A DNA stretch of 64,000 nucleotides from contig NZ_JBFEGG010000001.1 of NCBI RefSeq assembly GCF_047228935.1, positions 124,001 through 188,000 on the forward strand, in the 5' to 3' direction. Source of the DNA: Ornithinibacillus sp047228935. Its GTDB lineage: Bacteria > Bacillota > Bacilli > Bacillales > Amphibacillaceae. Shown piece by piece: positions 51,759-60,962 of this stretch. Position 1 is the first letter of the stretch. Every line of letters begins with the position of its first letter. The notes beneath the pieces were generated by a model. That model was given only the letters and a program-made list of their open reading frames with translations. It did not search any database and was not told where the DNA came from. Position numbers and translations under genes: made by a program.

Positions 51759-52607
51759 ATGATACAACCATTTCTTAAATGGGCTGGTGGAAAAAGAAGA
51801 TTGATTCCAAAAATTGAAGAATTTGTCCCGAATTTAGAAAAAATCCGATATTTTGAGCCTTTTCTAGGGGCAGGTGCACTATTTTTCCATTTTCAACCTA
51901 ATAGAGCAACTGTTAATGATATTAACGGAGAATTAATTAATGTATATAGATTCCTACAAGACAATGAAAAGATAGATGACTTACTAGACTTATTAACAAA
52001 GCATAAAGAAAAACATAGTGCTGATCATTATAAAAAAGTACGTGATTTAGATAGGAAAGAAGAATTTGAAACCCTTCTTCCAGTAGAAAAAGCCGCTCGT
52101 TTTATATATTTAAATAAAACATGTTTTAACGGTATATATAGAGTCAATAGTAAAGGACAATTTAATGTCCCTATGGGTAAGTACAAGGATCCTGACATAG
52201 TTAATAAAGATGTATTATTATCAGTACATAGATATTTAAAGGAAAATAAGAATACTATTGAGTTTAAAAATGGAAACTTTGTAGAAGCAGTTAATGAATC
52301 AAAAAAAGGGGACTTTATATATTTTGATCCACCCTATAATCCAATAAATAAAACGTCTTCGTTTACTGGCTATGCTCAGGATGGTTTTGGAGAAGAAAAA
52401 CAAAGAGAGTTAGGGGAACTATTTAAGGATCTTGATGATAGAGGTAGGAAAGTTCTATTGAGCAATTCAAATACTGAATTAATAAGAGAGTTATATAGGG
52501 ACTTTGAAATAGTTGAAATTCCGGTATCAAGAGCTATCAGTTCTAAAGCAACTGGAAGATGGAAAACCAATGAAATTCTCGTGATTGGTAAACATATTTT
52601 TAAATAG
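51759..52607 (+). CDS. dam: Dam-type DNA adenine N6-methyltransferase
   Basis: A 282-residue methyltransferase of the Dam/DpnM class. Motif I is PFLKWAGGKRRL at residue 3, the SAM region continues with YFEPFLGAGALFF near 33, and the catalytic motif DPPY lies near residue 190 (YFDPPYNPINKTSSF). Family members methylate adenine, usually in GATC. I chose the ATG at 51759 with AAGGAG 10 bases upstream; the frame is open further back without a ribosome binding site. It faces a five-gene operon with Dnd-like and helicase proteins across a shared terminator, so it may mark self DNA for that system (inference). Confidence 0.88.
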   Translation: MIQPFLKWAGGKRRLIPKIEEFVPNLEKIRYFEPFLGAGALFFHFQPNRATVNDINGELINVYRFLQDNEKIDDLLDLLTKHKEKHSADHYKKVRDLDRKEEFETLLPVEKAARFIYLNKTCFNGIYRVNSKGQFNVPMGKYKDPDIVNKDVLLSVHRYLKENKNTIEFKNGNFVEAVNESKKGDFIYFDPPYNPINKTSSFTGYAQDGFGEEKQRELGELFKDLDDRGRKVLLSNSNTELIRELYRDFEIVEIPVSRAISSKATGRWKTNEILVIGKHIFK

Positions 52608-52670
52608 GAGAGTTATATAAGATAAAGTTAATAAATATTAAACAAGTGGCCAAGTGAATATTTTATAGCG

Positions 52671-52722
52671 AATAAACCGCATGAAATCATAAATAAAATT
52701 CTTGATTTCACGCGGATTTATT
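52671..52722. terminator. Bidirectional terminator between dam and the candidate defence operon
   Basis: AATAAACCGC-A-TGAAATCA pairs with TGATTTCA-C-GCGGATTTATT with few mismatches over a 14-base loop. T-rich sequence flanks it on both strands. Confidence 0.75.
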
Positions 52723-52807
52723 TTACTAAAGCTTTTATTTGAATAAATTAGTATTTTAGTCTCTTACTTTTTAGTTTATTTCTATAGTACAGCAGACTCT
52801 GAATATA

Positions 52808-53284
52808 TTAGTCAAAAGGATTACTTTCTTCTTTTAAACTATCAACGTAATGAATAATGGCTTTTAATAAGTCAGCTTTTTCATTATAAACGATAGAAAG
52901 TGTCCCATCCTCTTGTTCTTTTATATATGGTTTGAGAAGTTCCTCTATTAGAATTTCCATACCATGATCTGCATATAGTTCTGCAATACGATAGACATCC
53001 TCTACATTATCTAGTATCGATAGGTTTTTCTCCTTAGTTGATTTTATTGCAATTGCTTTAAGAACTGTATCCTGGTGTTCATCTAAAGTTCCTGACCATA
53101 GTAACATTTCTGTGTTTTTTAATTCGTTACTCTTCATTCCAAAGTTGAATCCAATTGTACAACAAAGTGTGAATAAATCTTTGTTCTCCTTGAATATTCG
53201 AGGGCTGGAAGGCTTATCGGTTCTTAATTCTCTATAAATATCAATATACTTTTTCCTGACATAAACACGGTGACCTAAACTCAT
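52808..53284 (-). CDS. Dnd-system-associated-type small protein
   Basis: A 158-residue soluble protein. By pattern it resembles the family annotated as dnd system-associated protein 4: an N-terminal basic strand (HRVYVRKKYIDIY), a KENKDLFTLCCTIGFNFGMK helix near residue 34, a middle part with LDEHQDTVLKAIAI, and a YADHGMEILIEELLKP segment near 108. I recognise it from memory of that pattern, so confidence is moderate. Its ATG overlaps the preceding ATPase stop by 4 bases (ATGA), so the two are translationally coupled. It is the last gene of the operon. Its biochemical role is unknown. Confidence 0.6.
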   Translation of the reverse strand: MSLGHRVYVRKKYIDIYRELRTDKPSSPRIFKENKDLFTLCCTIGFNFGMKSNELKNTEMLLWSGTLDEHQDTVLKAIAIKSTKEKNLSILDNVEDVYRIAELYADHGMEILIEELLKPYIKEQEDGTLSIVYNEKADLLKAIIHYVDSLKEESNPFD

Positions 53285-55353
53285 TTTGATTTATTCCTTT
53301 CTTTAGCTTTTATCATTGGCAAGTCATAAGGTGCCATTTCCTCAATCCTTGTAACTCCTTCAGAAATTGCATCTAGTAGATAGAATTTACCCCACTTACC
53401 AGTCTCCATTAAGTACTTCGCTTCTTCATCTTCTTTAAATTCACTACCAGTTACAAGAAGTACCCATTGTGGAGTGATAGTTGGAATATGGCTTACCAGG
53501 TTATATCGATGATCGGGTGACAGACGACCGAATGGAGTATCCATAAACAATGGTATTTCTAAAATAGATGTTCCACCAGCAACTGCGGCTAGAGCAGTAA
53601 TAAAAGATAGTGAAATGATCTGCCGTTGACCAGCAGATATATTTGCAAGGAATGGACGACCACTCCAATCTAACACATCCAATGTATAGTTATCCTTAAC
53701 TATAATTTTCTTGAGGTTAGTCGAACCCCCTTCATCGATAAGGTGTTTGAAAATTTCATTAGCTTTGGCTTCTAATTCAACTTTAATTTCCTGCTCAAAG
53801 CTTTTGATAATCTCATTTAAAGCACCTAAACTTTTATCAACAATTTCTAATTGACGTGTAATTTGGGATTGTAGTTCATTTTCAACTCTGAGACTTTTTT
53901 GCTTCTTCTCTAAACTTTCTTTTTTCTTTAAGGCATCAATAAGATCTTCCTCATATCTTTCTATTTGCTCTTTTGCTCTTATTATATCCGCTATTAATGA
54001 ATCGCGATATTGGAAATCATTAACCATTTCTTCTTCAGAAACTTCACCAATATCTTTCTTTAATCGCTCATAATCATTTGTATAAATCTCAAGTTGTTCT
54101 TCAATTTGAGCGGCATTCGATAGACTTTGGGAAATCGAATCTGAAGAATATATTATTTTACTAGTTGTAGTTTTAAAATCACCAAATAACTTCATTGCAT
54201 GTTTTTCATACACTTGTGTATTTGACTTCTGCTTCCAATCTAATAGGCTTTCATATTCTTTCGAATCGATATTTATCTCTCGTCCACAGATACAACTCAT
54301 TTCATTTAATAGTCTATCAATTAGTTCTGTTTTAATTTCAGAGGGAACTTCTCCGCGGATTCTTTGACCTTCTATATCTGCAATTAACTCTGCAACTAGG
54401 TCTTTTGCTAAGAGTATACTCAATGAAGAGGTTAATTCCACCATTTGCTGATTGTTATTCTTCTTTTCTTCATTTAATTTATCTATAGCTTTTTCTATCT
54501 CAAGAATTCTGTTTAAAGTAGGTCGCTGTTCTTCAAGTTTCTTTAACTTACGATCAATTATATCTTTTTGATTTTCTGCAATTTCCAAATCTCTTTCTTT
54601 AATTTCAATCAAGGATTGGATGTCAGAGATCCTTTCACTTACTTCCTCTAGTTGTTGGAGATTTCTATGCATTTCTCCAGTAGATATTTTTTTTAACTCA
54701 CTATTTAAATCTTTTTTATTTTCTTCTAATGCTTGTTTTAATAAGAATAAATTATCTATTTTAAGAAGATTTTTGATTCCAATTCTAATGTTCTCTTTTT
54801 GTTTCTTTGAAGCTTTAGTCAATGATTCAATACGTTCCCCATCAAATAGAAAGTAATTTTTGACTCTTTCATCTAAGATGGAGTTTATAATCTCTCTAAT
54901 CTCATCAAGTTTAGTATCATCCAAGTATTCAGTATTCCCATTATTTTTAATGATTGTGAATTTTACTGAAGGCAAATCTTCATGTATTTCACCCTTTTCG
55001 TCTTTGATAGCATTAAAATACCGGCTTATCTCATACTTTTCATCATTATGAGTAAATTCAATTGTAACCCCAACCTCGATACCGCTGTTTTGAACTGCGG
55101 CTTCATCAATTGCTCTTAAATTAGCCAAATAAATTATCGAATCTTTATTATCTTCATATTCATCTTGCTCCAAGTAACGGTCACCGTAGAATCCAAACAA
55201 CATAGAACGGTAAAGTGTAGTTTTACCTCGTCCATTTTCTCCATAGACTACTGTTACATTTTGGGATTCGTCATCCTCTGAACCGGAGAAGCTAATGGAT
55301 TGCTCCCCATAATACTGTTTAAAGTTCTTCATTGTAATCTTTACTAATCTCAT
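53281..55353 (-). CDS. DndD-like SMC/Rad50-type ATPase
   Basis: A 690-residue ABC-type ATPase of the Rad50/SMC/DndD class. The head is split: Walker A GENGRGKTT (residues 38-46) and YFLFDGERIES near 170 at the N-terminus, then ISAGQRQIISLSFITALA (signature) and PLFMDTPFGRLS (Walker B) near 590-620. Two long coiled coils (about 185-315 and 420-550) flank a central CICGRE motif near 345, reminiscent of a zinc-hook or DndD insertion. The overall match is closest to DndD. It would use ATP to act on DNA, perhaps as a sensor or loader. It overlaps both neighbours by 4 bases. Confidence 0.8.
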   Translation of the reverse strand: MRLVKITMKNFKQYYGEQSISFSGSEDDESQNVTVVYGENGRGKTTLYRSMLFGFYGDRYLEQDEYEDNKDSIIYLANLRAIDEAAVQNSGIEVGVTIEFTHNDEKYEISRYFNAIKDEKGEIHEDLPSVKFTIIKNNGNTEYLDDTKLDEIREIINSILDERVKNYFLFDGERIESLTKASKKQKENIRIGIKNLLKIDNLFLLKQALEENKKDLNSELKKISTGEMHRNLQQLEEVSERISDIQSLIEIKERDLEIAENQKDIIDRKLKKLEEQRPTLNRILEIEKAIDKLNEEKKNNNQQMVELTSSLSILLAKDLVAELIADIEGQRIRGEVPSEIKTELIDRLLNEMSCICGREINIDSKEYESLLDWKQKSNTQVYEKHAMKLFGDFKTTTSKIIYSSDSISQSLSNAAQIEEQLEIYTNDYERLKKDIGEVSEEEMVNDFQYRDSLIADIIRAKEQIERYEEDLIDALKKKESLEKKQKSLRVENELQSQITRQLEIVDKSLGALNEIIKSFEQEIKVELEAKANEIFKHLIDEGGSTNLKKIIVKDNYTLDVLDWSGRPFLANISAGQRQIISLSFITALAAVAGGTSILEIPLFMDTPFGRLSPDHRYNLVSHIPTITPQWVLLVTGSEFKEDEEAKYLMETGKWGKFYLLDAISEGVTRIEEMAPYDLPMIKAKERNKSK

Positions 55354-55526
55354 TTTATCCCCTCCTTTGCCATTCTTTCAATGTCTCGAGCTATACGATT
55401 CTTTACTCTAGTTAATTGTGCTCTATCAGTATAATTAATCCCCTTTTTAAGGATACTTTGTACCTCTTCGTCATAGTTTTCTAGTTTATTTAATATTTTT
55501 TCATTAATGTTCATATTTTCCATCAT
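55350..55526 (-). CDS. 58-residue small protein in the candidate defence operon
   Basis: A small charged helical protein (MNINEKILNKLENY, then IARDIERMAKEGIK). I chose the ATG at 55526 because AAAGGA lies 7 bases upstream; that start overlaps the end of the helicase gene by 23 bases. Its stop overlaps the ATPase start by 4 bases (ATGA). Tight coupling on both sides argues that it is a real gene. I do not recognise the family; it could be an adaptor or a regulator of the ATPase. Confidence 0.6.
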   Translation of the reverse strand: MMENMNINEKILNKLENYDEEVQSILKKGINYTDRAQLTRVKNRIARDIERMAKEGIK

Positions 55527-57624
55527 CTCCACTTCCTTTCTCAATCTGCATCATTTTATATGCATCCCACGGCTTTAAATCAATAATATTTCGTAAATTA
55601 TAAGCACCTAGAATAGGTAGAATTACCTCTCTAGCTTCAAACTTATTCAAGGCTCCTTCTGCAAATTCAGCAAATCTTGGAATTTCACGTTTGAGTAACC
55701 CTGCACCAGCATCCTCGCCCCAATTTGAAGTTGGGGGAACTGCATAGAAATCATAGATAATTGCTTCCTTTTTCCCACGATACTTTCTTAAAATTCTTCC
55801 TCGACGTTGTACAAACTCTCGTGGATTAGTTGTACTTGATAGAAAATAAGCTTCTCTTGTGGCAGGGATATTTACGCCTTCGTCTAAACATTTCATAGCA
55901 ACAAGAACTTGAATATCACCATTTGCAAATTGTTCAAGAAGTTCCATTTTCTTTTGATTGGAAACAGTATAAATAAATTCATGAGCCCTGATTCCAAGAT
56001 TTGCTAGCATCTTTACTACTTCGCTGGTTTTTCCAATTGGACTATATACAAGGGTATGTTGAATGTTCTTTAACCCCTTATATTCAATTTTTTTCATAAG
56101 TAGTTCACGCAGTAATGCCATTTTATTTTCTGCATTATTTACTATTCTGGAGCGTTGAATTAATAATTGCTGTACCTTATCCTTTTTTTCAGATGGCGAT
56201 AAATCCTTATCATTTTGAGTGTTAATAATTTTTTTCGTGAAAGATTGAAATTCTTCATACTCCGAATCAGTCATTGAAACTGATTGGGGATAAAATCTGT
56301 ATGGTGTTAGAAATCCTTTTTCTACAGCTAGAGTTATTGGAAACTCAATCACTGTTTTATCAAAGTATTTTCTTAATATACTACTTCCATCTTCATCAAA
56401 CCAGCGATCCGGTGTTGCAGAAAGGCCAATTCTATATTTAAAATGCGGGTGAAGTAGCTTACTTAGCTTTTTTGCACCTAAATAGTGTGATTCATCAGCG
56501 ATATATAAAATTGGAGCTTTTATTTTTTCCATTATTCTTAAAAATTCTTCTGATGAACCTGTATCATGTGTAGTTATAATGCAAAGGTTAGAGCGTAAAC
56601 CTTTATTAATGTCATATATCTTAGTTCGAAGTTGAGAAATCCATGTAGAGGTAGTACTTTTACGTAATAGCGGACTAAACCCAAACATTCGAACCTCTTC
56701 TTCCCATTGTTCAACTAAATGATTAAAAGGAACAGTTATTAACAATACACTTGACCTTTGATTATTAGCAAATTCGGACGCTGCAGCAAGGGAAGTAATC
56801 GTTTTTCCTGTTCCCGTAGCCATTTCAAATAAACCTTTACAATCATTTTCAAACCAATTATTAATAGCTAGAGATTGAAAATCATGTAATTTTATATGGT
56901 CAGGTAATTTAAATTGTAGTTTCATTTTATTAAAACTTAACTTATATGGTCTAGGTTTGTTTTCTTTTAAACGAACAATATCAACTTGTATTGCTGTTGG
57001 AAGATCGTATACATGATAAAAGTTAGATGATTGTAAAAATGACTGATTGAATCTAGTTTCGTGGCCTTCAACAAATCCTTCATGCCCGGGAATCCACGAT
57101 CGAAATACTGATACACCTTCACCGTTGTAACTTGCTTTCTCAGAATCATTTAATGATCCATGTAGGGCAACTTTATCCCCATTTTCATCTTCAAAGATTG
57201 CAAATTTATCATGAAAATCACCAAGGTTATTTTTAGGAATAGCTATTTTTACTTCAAGGAGTTCATCCGCTATTAACCAAGCAAGTAATGTGAGCTTAGA
57301 ACTATTCAAACTAGTTTTCATATCTTCAACTTGTTTAGTCAGGGATTTATAAAGAATTTCGTTTTTTTTAGCTTCATTCCCAATTTTAAATGCATCCCAA
57401 TCTCTCTCACTTAAATGGGGAGAAGTAACTAATATTATTTTTCCTTTTACCTCAGCCATCTTTAATAACCCTTCTATACACATTTCTAACCAGGAAGAGG
57501 TAAAATACCCAACGCCTCTCTTATATGAAATTGAATGAGAAAGAAGTGGATTAAATAAATCATCAAATATATTTCCATTAGCATTATCGTAAATATAATT
57601 TAAATCTATTGAACGAAAAGCCAT
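55504..57624 (-). CDS. PLD-nuclease/SF2 helicase fusion
   Basis: A 706-residue protein. Residues about 1-215 form a phospholipase D-type domain with one HxK motif (FHDKFAIF near 140) and a GSLNDS motif. Residues about 240-640 form an SF2 helicase with Walker A ATGTGKT near 268, DESH (motif II) near 375, SATPD (motif III) near 405 and QRRGRILRK (motif VI) near 610. This is the architecture of restriction-type helicase-nucleases, including enzymes annotated as DNA phosphorothioation system restriction enzymes. The ATG overlaps the previous gene's stop by one base (TAATG). It should unwind and cut DNA. Confidence 0.85.
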   Translation of the reverse strand: MAFRSIDLNYIYDNANGNIFDDLFNPLLSHSISYKRGVGYFTSSWLEMCIEGLLKMAEVKGKIILVTSPHLSERDWDAFKIGNEAKKNEILYKSLTKQVEDMKTSLNSSKLTLLAWLIADELLEVKIAIPKNNLGDFHDKFAIFEDENGDKVALHGSLNDSEKASYNGEGVSVFRSWIPGHEGFVEGHETRFNQSFLQSSNFYHVYDLPTAIQVDIVRLKENKPRPYKLSFNKMKLQFKLPDHIKLHDFQSLAINNWFENDCKGLFEMATGTGKTITSLAAASEFANNQRSSVLLITVPFNHLVEQWEEEVRMFGFSPLLRKSTTSTWISQLRTKIYDINKGLRSNLCIITTHDTGSSEEFLRIMEKIKAPILYIADESHYLGAKKLSKLLHPHFKYRIGLSATPDRWFDEDGSSILRKYFDKTVIEFPITLAVEKGFLTPYRFYPQSVSMTDSEYEEFQSFTKKIINTQNDKDLSPSEKKDKVQQLLIQRSRIVNNAENKMALLRELLMKKIEYKGLKNIQHTLVYSPIGKTSEVVKMLANLGIRAHEFIYTVSNQKKMELLEQFANGDIQVLVAMKCLDEGVNIPATREAYFLSSTTNPREFVQRRGRILRKYRGKKEAIIYDFYAVPPTSNWGEDAGAGLLKREIPRFAEFAEGALNKFEAREVILPILGAYNLRNIIDLKPWDAYKMMQIEKGSGDDGKYEH

Positions 57625-60600
57625 TATCTCACCATCAATTCTTTTAAGATTACTTCGTCATTAACAAGTTTATAATCTAATTCTTTTTCATTAGATGATA
57701 AGTAATAACTAGGGATAGATGAATGACCACATAAATCAATTGAATACAAGTATTTTTGTAGGTCACTTAATTTTACAAAGCCATCAAATTTATTCTTTAA
57801 CAGGTATGAAATATAGTCTTGTTCATTCTTAATATTGAAACTGTTATTTTTAGCAAGAATTCCAGACTTTTTAACACCTAATAGAATATAATTATTTGTA
57901 TGCTGCAAAATTGACACAAGAAGGTTATGATTCCATTCAAATAACGGATTAATGTCCGGGAATTGTTCTATTAAACTATCATTAGCTATTATATCCCTTT
58001 CAATATGAATAAAAGGTTTATCTATTTGTTTTATTAGAAATCCATCTAAAATTTCAATAAGTTTTTTTTCTTTTTCCTTATTCCATTCAACTAGTTGAAT
58101 ATGTGCGAACTCTTCAGGAAAAACTTCAAAAATTTCATCTTTACTTTTATTAAAAGCCATATAGTAGGTTGACATACCCCAGCCACGTTCTTTAACAAAT
58201 TCTTCGTATAATTCATCACGTAGAAAACAATCTTCATTTTCCAAAAAAAAGGTTTTAAATTGGCCAACTACTGATAATTGCTCAGTTGTATATTTACCTA
58301 CCGGATGAATGTGTGGATACCGGAAAAAGTCAAATTTATCAGGATAAAACTTTTCAAGAAGATGATAGAGTATTCTGCTGTCTCTAATATTCATTTGTAA
58401 TAAGGACGATTTTCTTTCTTCAAAGATAGTTTCAATAGAATAACTATTTTGAAGCTGATTTATTTTTTGCATTGCATATAAATAAATACTTTCTAAATCT
58501 TCTTTTTCTATGTTTAGATTGTCGATGTGCACGTATCCATCTGAAGTTTTTAATAAACATTCTGATGCTGCAAGGTTCTGTTCATACATAGTTTTCTTCC
58601 AACCAAGTTTATCAACAAAATGGTTTATTAGTTCCATATTAGTTACATAACCATTACAATCAATAACATAATTTTCAATTATCCTTCTTCTTTCCATTCG
58701 CTCATAACCTTTCATAACTAGAGTCGGAGAACGGCTATAATTAAAAGTATCTGGATAATAAATTTTTAGAAGTGAAAATAGAGCATGCTCCGTGTCAATT
58801 TCTAATTGTTTTAGTTCATTTTGAAATTGTTTGAACGCTGCATTAGTATTAATTTGTATATTGTCTTCTGAGAGTTTGGATAGGAACCATTCTTTTATTG
58901 GATAGAGTGATTCCGCATTAATTTCTGGATTAATGGCAGAAATATGTTTAAAATATCCAACTTTCCATAAAACTATAGCATTCTCATCTCTTAAAAGGTT
59001 TGCTATTATCGATCTAGGAGAGTCGTTTTTAAATTCATTAGGGTAGTATTCTAATAGTTTCTTTATAAAATGATCTTTCTTTTTATAAACTTCCAATCCA
59101 TCAGCAAATTCTTCCTTGAATACAATTTGACACATTCTAGCTTTTGACAATTTTCGTTTATAGATATAATGGTCTAATTGATTAGAGGGTTCAAATAGCT
59201 TCCCTATTACTTCGTTAGTAAGATCTTTAATTTTTCCTTCATCATTTTTATCCATCGGAAAATAGCTTAGTATATACTTCCCTATTTCATCGCGTGTAAA
59301 AAGGTGGTTCTCTTCAAATGAATTTTCAAAATCCGCTTTAAATTGATTAAAAGTTTCTAGGAACGTTTCTCTTCCATTGGTAGTTAAATAATTACCATAG
59401 ATATTAAATGGTAGTGAATAAACATTGATAAAGTTAATAAAAGTTTCTATACTCTGCTGGTCTACCCCATTAAATTGATCTTTTATATTGATGAAAGGAT
59501 ACATACTAATTTCTTTTTTTAGATATGTAAAATATAAATTGTAGCGTTGAAACATTTTATCAAGATTTTTAATTGTAATTTGTCTAATTCTTTCCCTGGT
59601 TAGTTCAAATTTTTCTCCTACTTCTTCTAATGTATTACCACCAATTCTATAGAGAATTATTTCCCAATCCCTTTCATTAATAAAGTCAGGTTTGTCTTTG
59701 TAGGTGATTCTTTTTAGTGAATTGAAAAAAAGTTCCTCTAAAATACTAAATGGTAGACAATTAAAGAGATTTGTGCTTAATTTTCGACTTTCACTTTTTT
59801 TAAAGCCAAAACCACGTAAAAACGCTTCAATATCATATGGGAGTTCACCGATGATCTTAAGATTATTTTTAATAAATAAATCATACAAGGTATTATCTAG
59901 TTGTTCTTGTTTAATTGGTTCGTTAATTATTTCTGGTGGTACTGGAATATGTTCACCATAATAATTAAAACCAAATTTTTGTGCGATGGTGTTAAACTCT
60001 TTTAGTTTTTTTACTGTTAAAGAATCTATTGTCTCAAAATGATAGCCACTTAATGAATTAATAAACTTTTCAACAGCTCGATGTGAAACATATGGAATAT
60101 CTAGTAAAAATGTCATATCAGTTGGTAAATCACTCACCACTTTAAAACCTCTCTTAATGAGGGCATTAAGTACTTTTGAAGGTGGAATTGTTCCACTTAT
60201 TAGAGAAATATTCCCATTCTCAAAAGGTACTTTATAGGTAATATTTCCTATAGAAAAAAACAAATCTTTTATTGTTGACTTATTTTTTTCTTCGTTGTTT
60301 AATAGAATATTAAAGTTATAGTCACTAGTTACAGATTGGGATTTCAATACTAAAAATCCCTCTTTTTCAAAGAAGCTTCTTATACTTATTGGGTTCATGT
60401 GCTTATTTAAGATGTGGTGCACTGGTACAAGGTGTAGGTCGTATTTTTCATATATTCCATATGATTGTAATTGTAATTTTAGAAAAGCATATTTAAAATC
60501 GTAATCTAAAGTACAATTGCTATTGAAGTTTTTTAGAACTAGTGTGAACTCATCTATATTATTGTGGTTTGGAAAAGTATAACGGGAAAGTTTTCCTTTA

Positions 60601-60803
60601 AACTTAAATCCTTGGAAGGACAAGTATTTGATTATAGTCCAAAAACTATCTAATTCTTGTTTATAAACCTTTTTTAATTCATCTTCATTAATGTCACCGT
60701 AAGTTTGCCAACTATATCTATCTTTTAGTGCAGAAAGTATGTTTTCTTTGTGATTAGGCAATACCTTATCCTTTAAGTGCGGAGGTATAACAAAACTCGA
60801 CAT
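57624..60803 (-). CDS. Large protein with alpha-CTD-like repeats and a sigma-70 region-4-like HTH
   Basis: A 1059-residue protein of no family I can name. Two segments near residues 209-251 and 303-346 follow the helix-hairpin-helix pattern of RNA polymerase alpha-CTD (VLNALIKRGFKVVSDLP; LYDLFIKNNLKIIGELP). A helix-turn-helix near 388-419 reads NTLEEVGEKFELTRERIRQI, almost a sigma-70 region 4 signature. The C-terminal half is helical with a recurring motif (LLEYYPNEF, LLKIYYPDTF, LLEKFYPDKF). I chose the ATG at 60803 following AGAGGTGAT. It is the first gene of the five-gene operon. The DNA-binding look suggests a sensor or recruiter. Confidence 0.75.
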   Translation of the reverse strand: MSSFVIPPHLKDKVLPNHKENILSALKDRYSWQTYGDINEDELKKVYKQELDSFWTIIKYLSFQGFKFKGKLSRYTFPNHNNIDEFTLVLKNFNSNCTLDYDFKYAFLKLQLQSYGIYEKYDLHLVPVHHILNKHMNPISIRSFFEKEGFLVLKSQSVTSDYNFNILLNNEEKNKSTIKDLFFSIGNITYKVPFENGNISLISGTIPPSKVLNALIKRGFKVVSDLPTDMTFLLDIPYVSHRAVEKFINSLSGYHFETIDSLTVKKLKEFNTIAQKFGFNYYGEHIPVPPEIINEPIKQEQLDNTLYDLFIKNNLKIIGELPYDIEAFLRGFGFKKSESRKLSTNLFNCLPFSILEELFFNSLKRITYKDKPDFINERDWEIILYRIGGNTLEEVGEKFELTRERIRQITIKNLDKMFQRYNLYFTYLKKEISMYPFINIKDQFNGVDQQSIETFINFINVYSLPFNIYGNYLTTNGRETFLETFNQFKADFENSFEENHLFTRDEIGKYILSYFPMDKNDEGKIKDLTNEVIGKLFEPSNQLDHYIYKRKLSKARMCQIVFKEEFADGLEVYKKKDHFIKKLLEYYPNEFKNDSPRSIIANLLRDENAIVLWKVGYFKHISAINPEINAESLYPIKEWFLSKLSEDNIQINTNAAFKQFQNELKQLEIDTEHALFSLLKIYYPDTFNYSRSPTLVMKGYERMERRRIIENYVIDCNGYVTNMELINHFVDKLGWKKTMYEQNLAASECLLKTSDGYVHIDNLNIEKEDLESIYLYAMQKINQLQNSYSIETIFEERKSSLLQMNIRDSRILYHLLEKFYPDKFDFFRYPHIHPVGKYTTEQLSVVGQFKTFFLENEDCFLRDELYEEFVKERGWGMSTYYMAFNKSKDEIFEVFPEEFAHIQLVEWNKEKEKKLIEILDGFLIKQIDKPFIHIERDIIANDSLIEQFPDINPLFEWNHNLLVSILQHTNNYILLGVKKSGILAKNNSFNIKNEQDYISYLLKNKFDGFVKLSDLQKYLYSIDLCGHSSIPSYYLSSNEKELDYKLVNDEVILKELMVR

Positions 60804-60962
60804 CCTATCACCTCTATACATTTTTATTTTACTTCGATCATAACAAAAGAATAAATAAAATAAAAGATCAATATTTTGTAAAATTTTCCTTTGGATTAAT
60901 TCTTTAGAAGTACTTTCCTAACATTTCCCCTTAGTGAACTTGAAAATTTTATTCATATTAGA

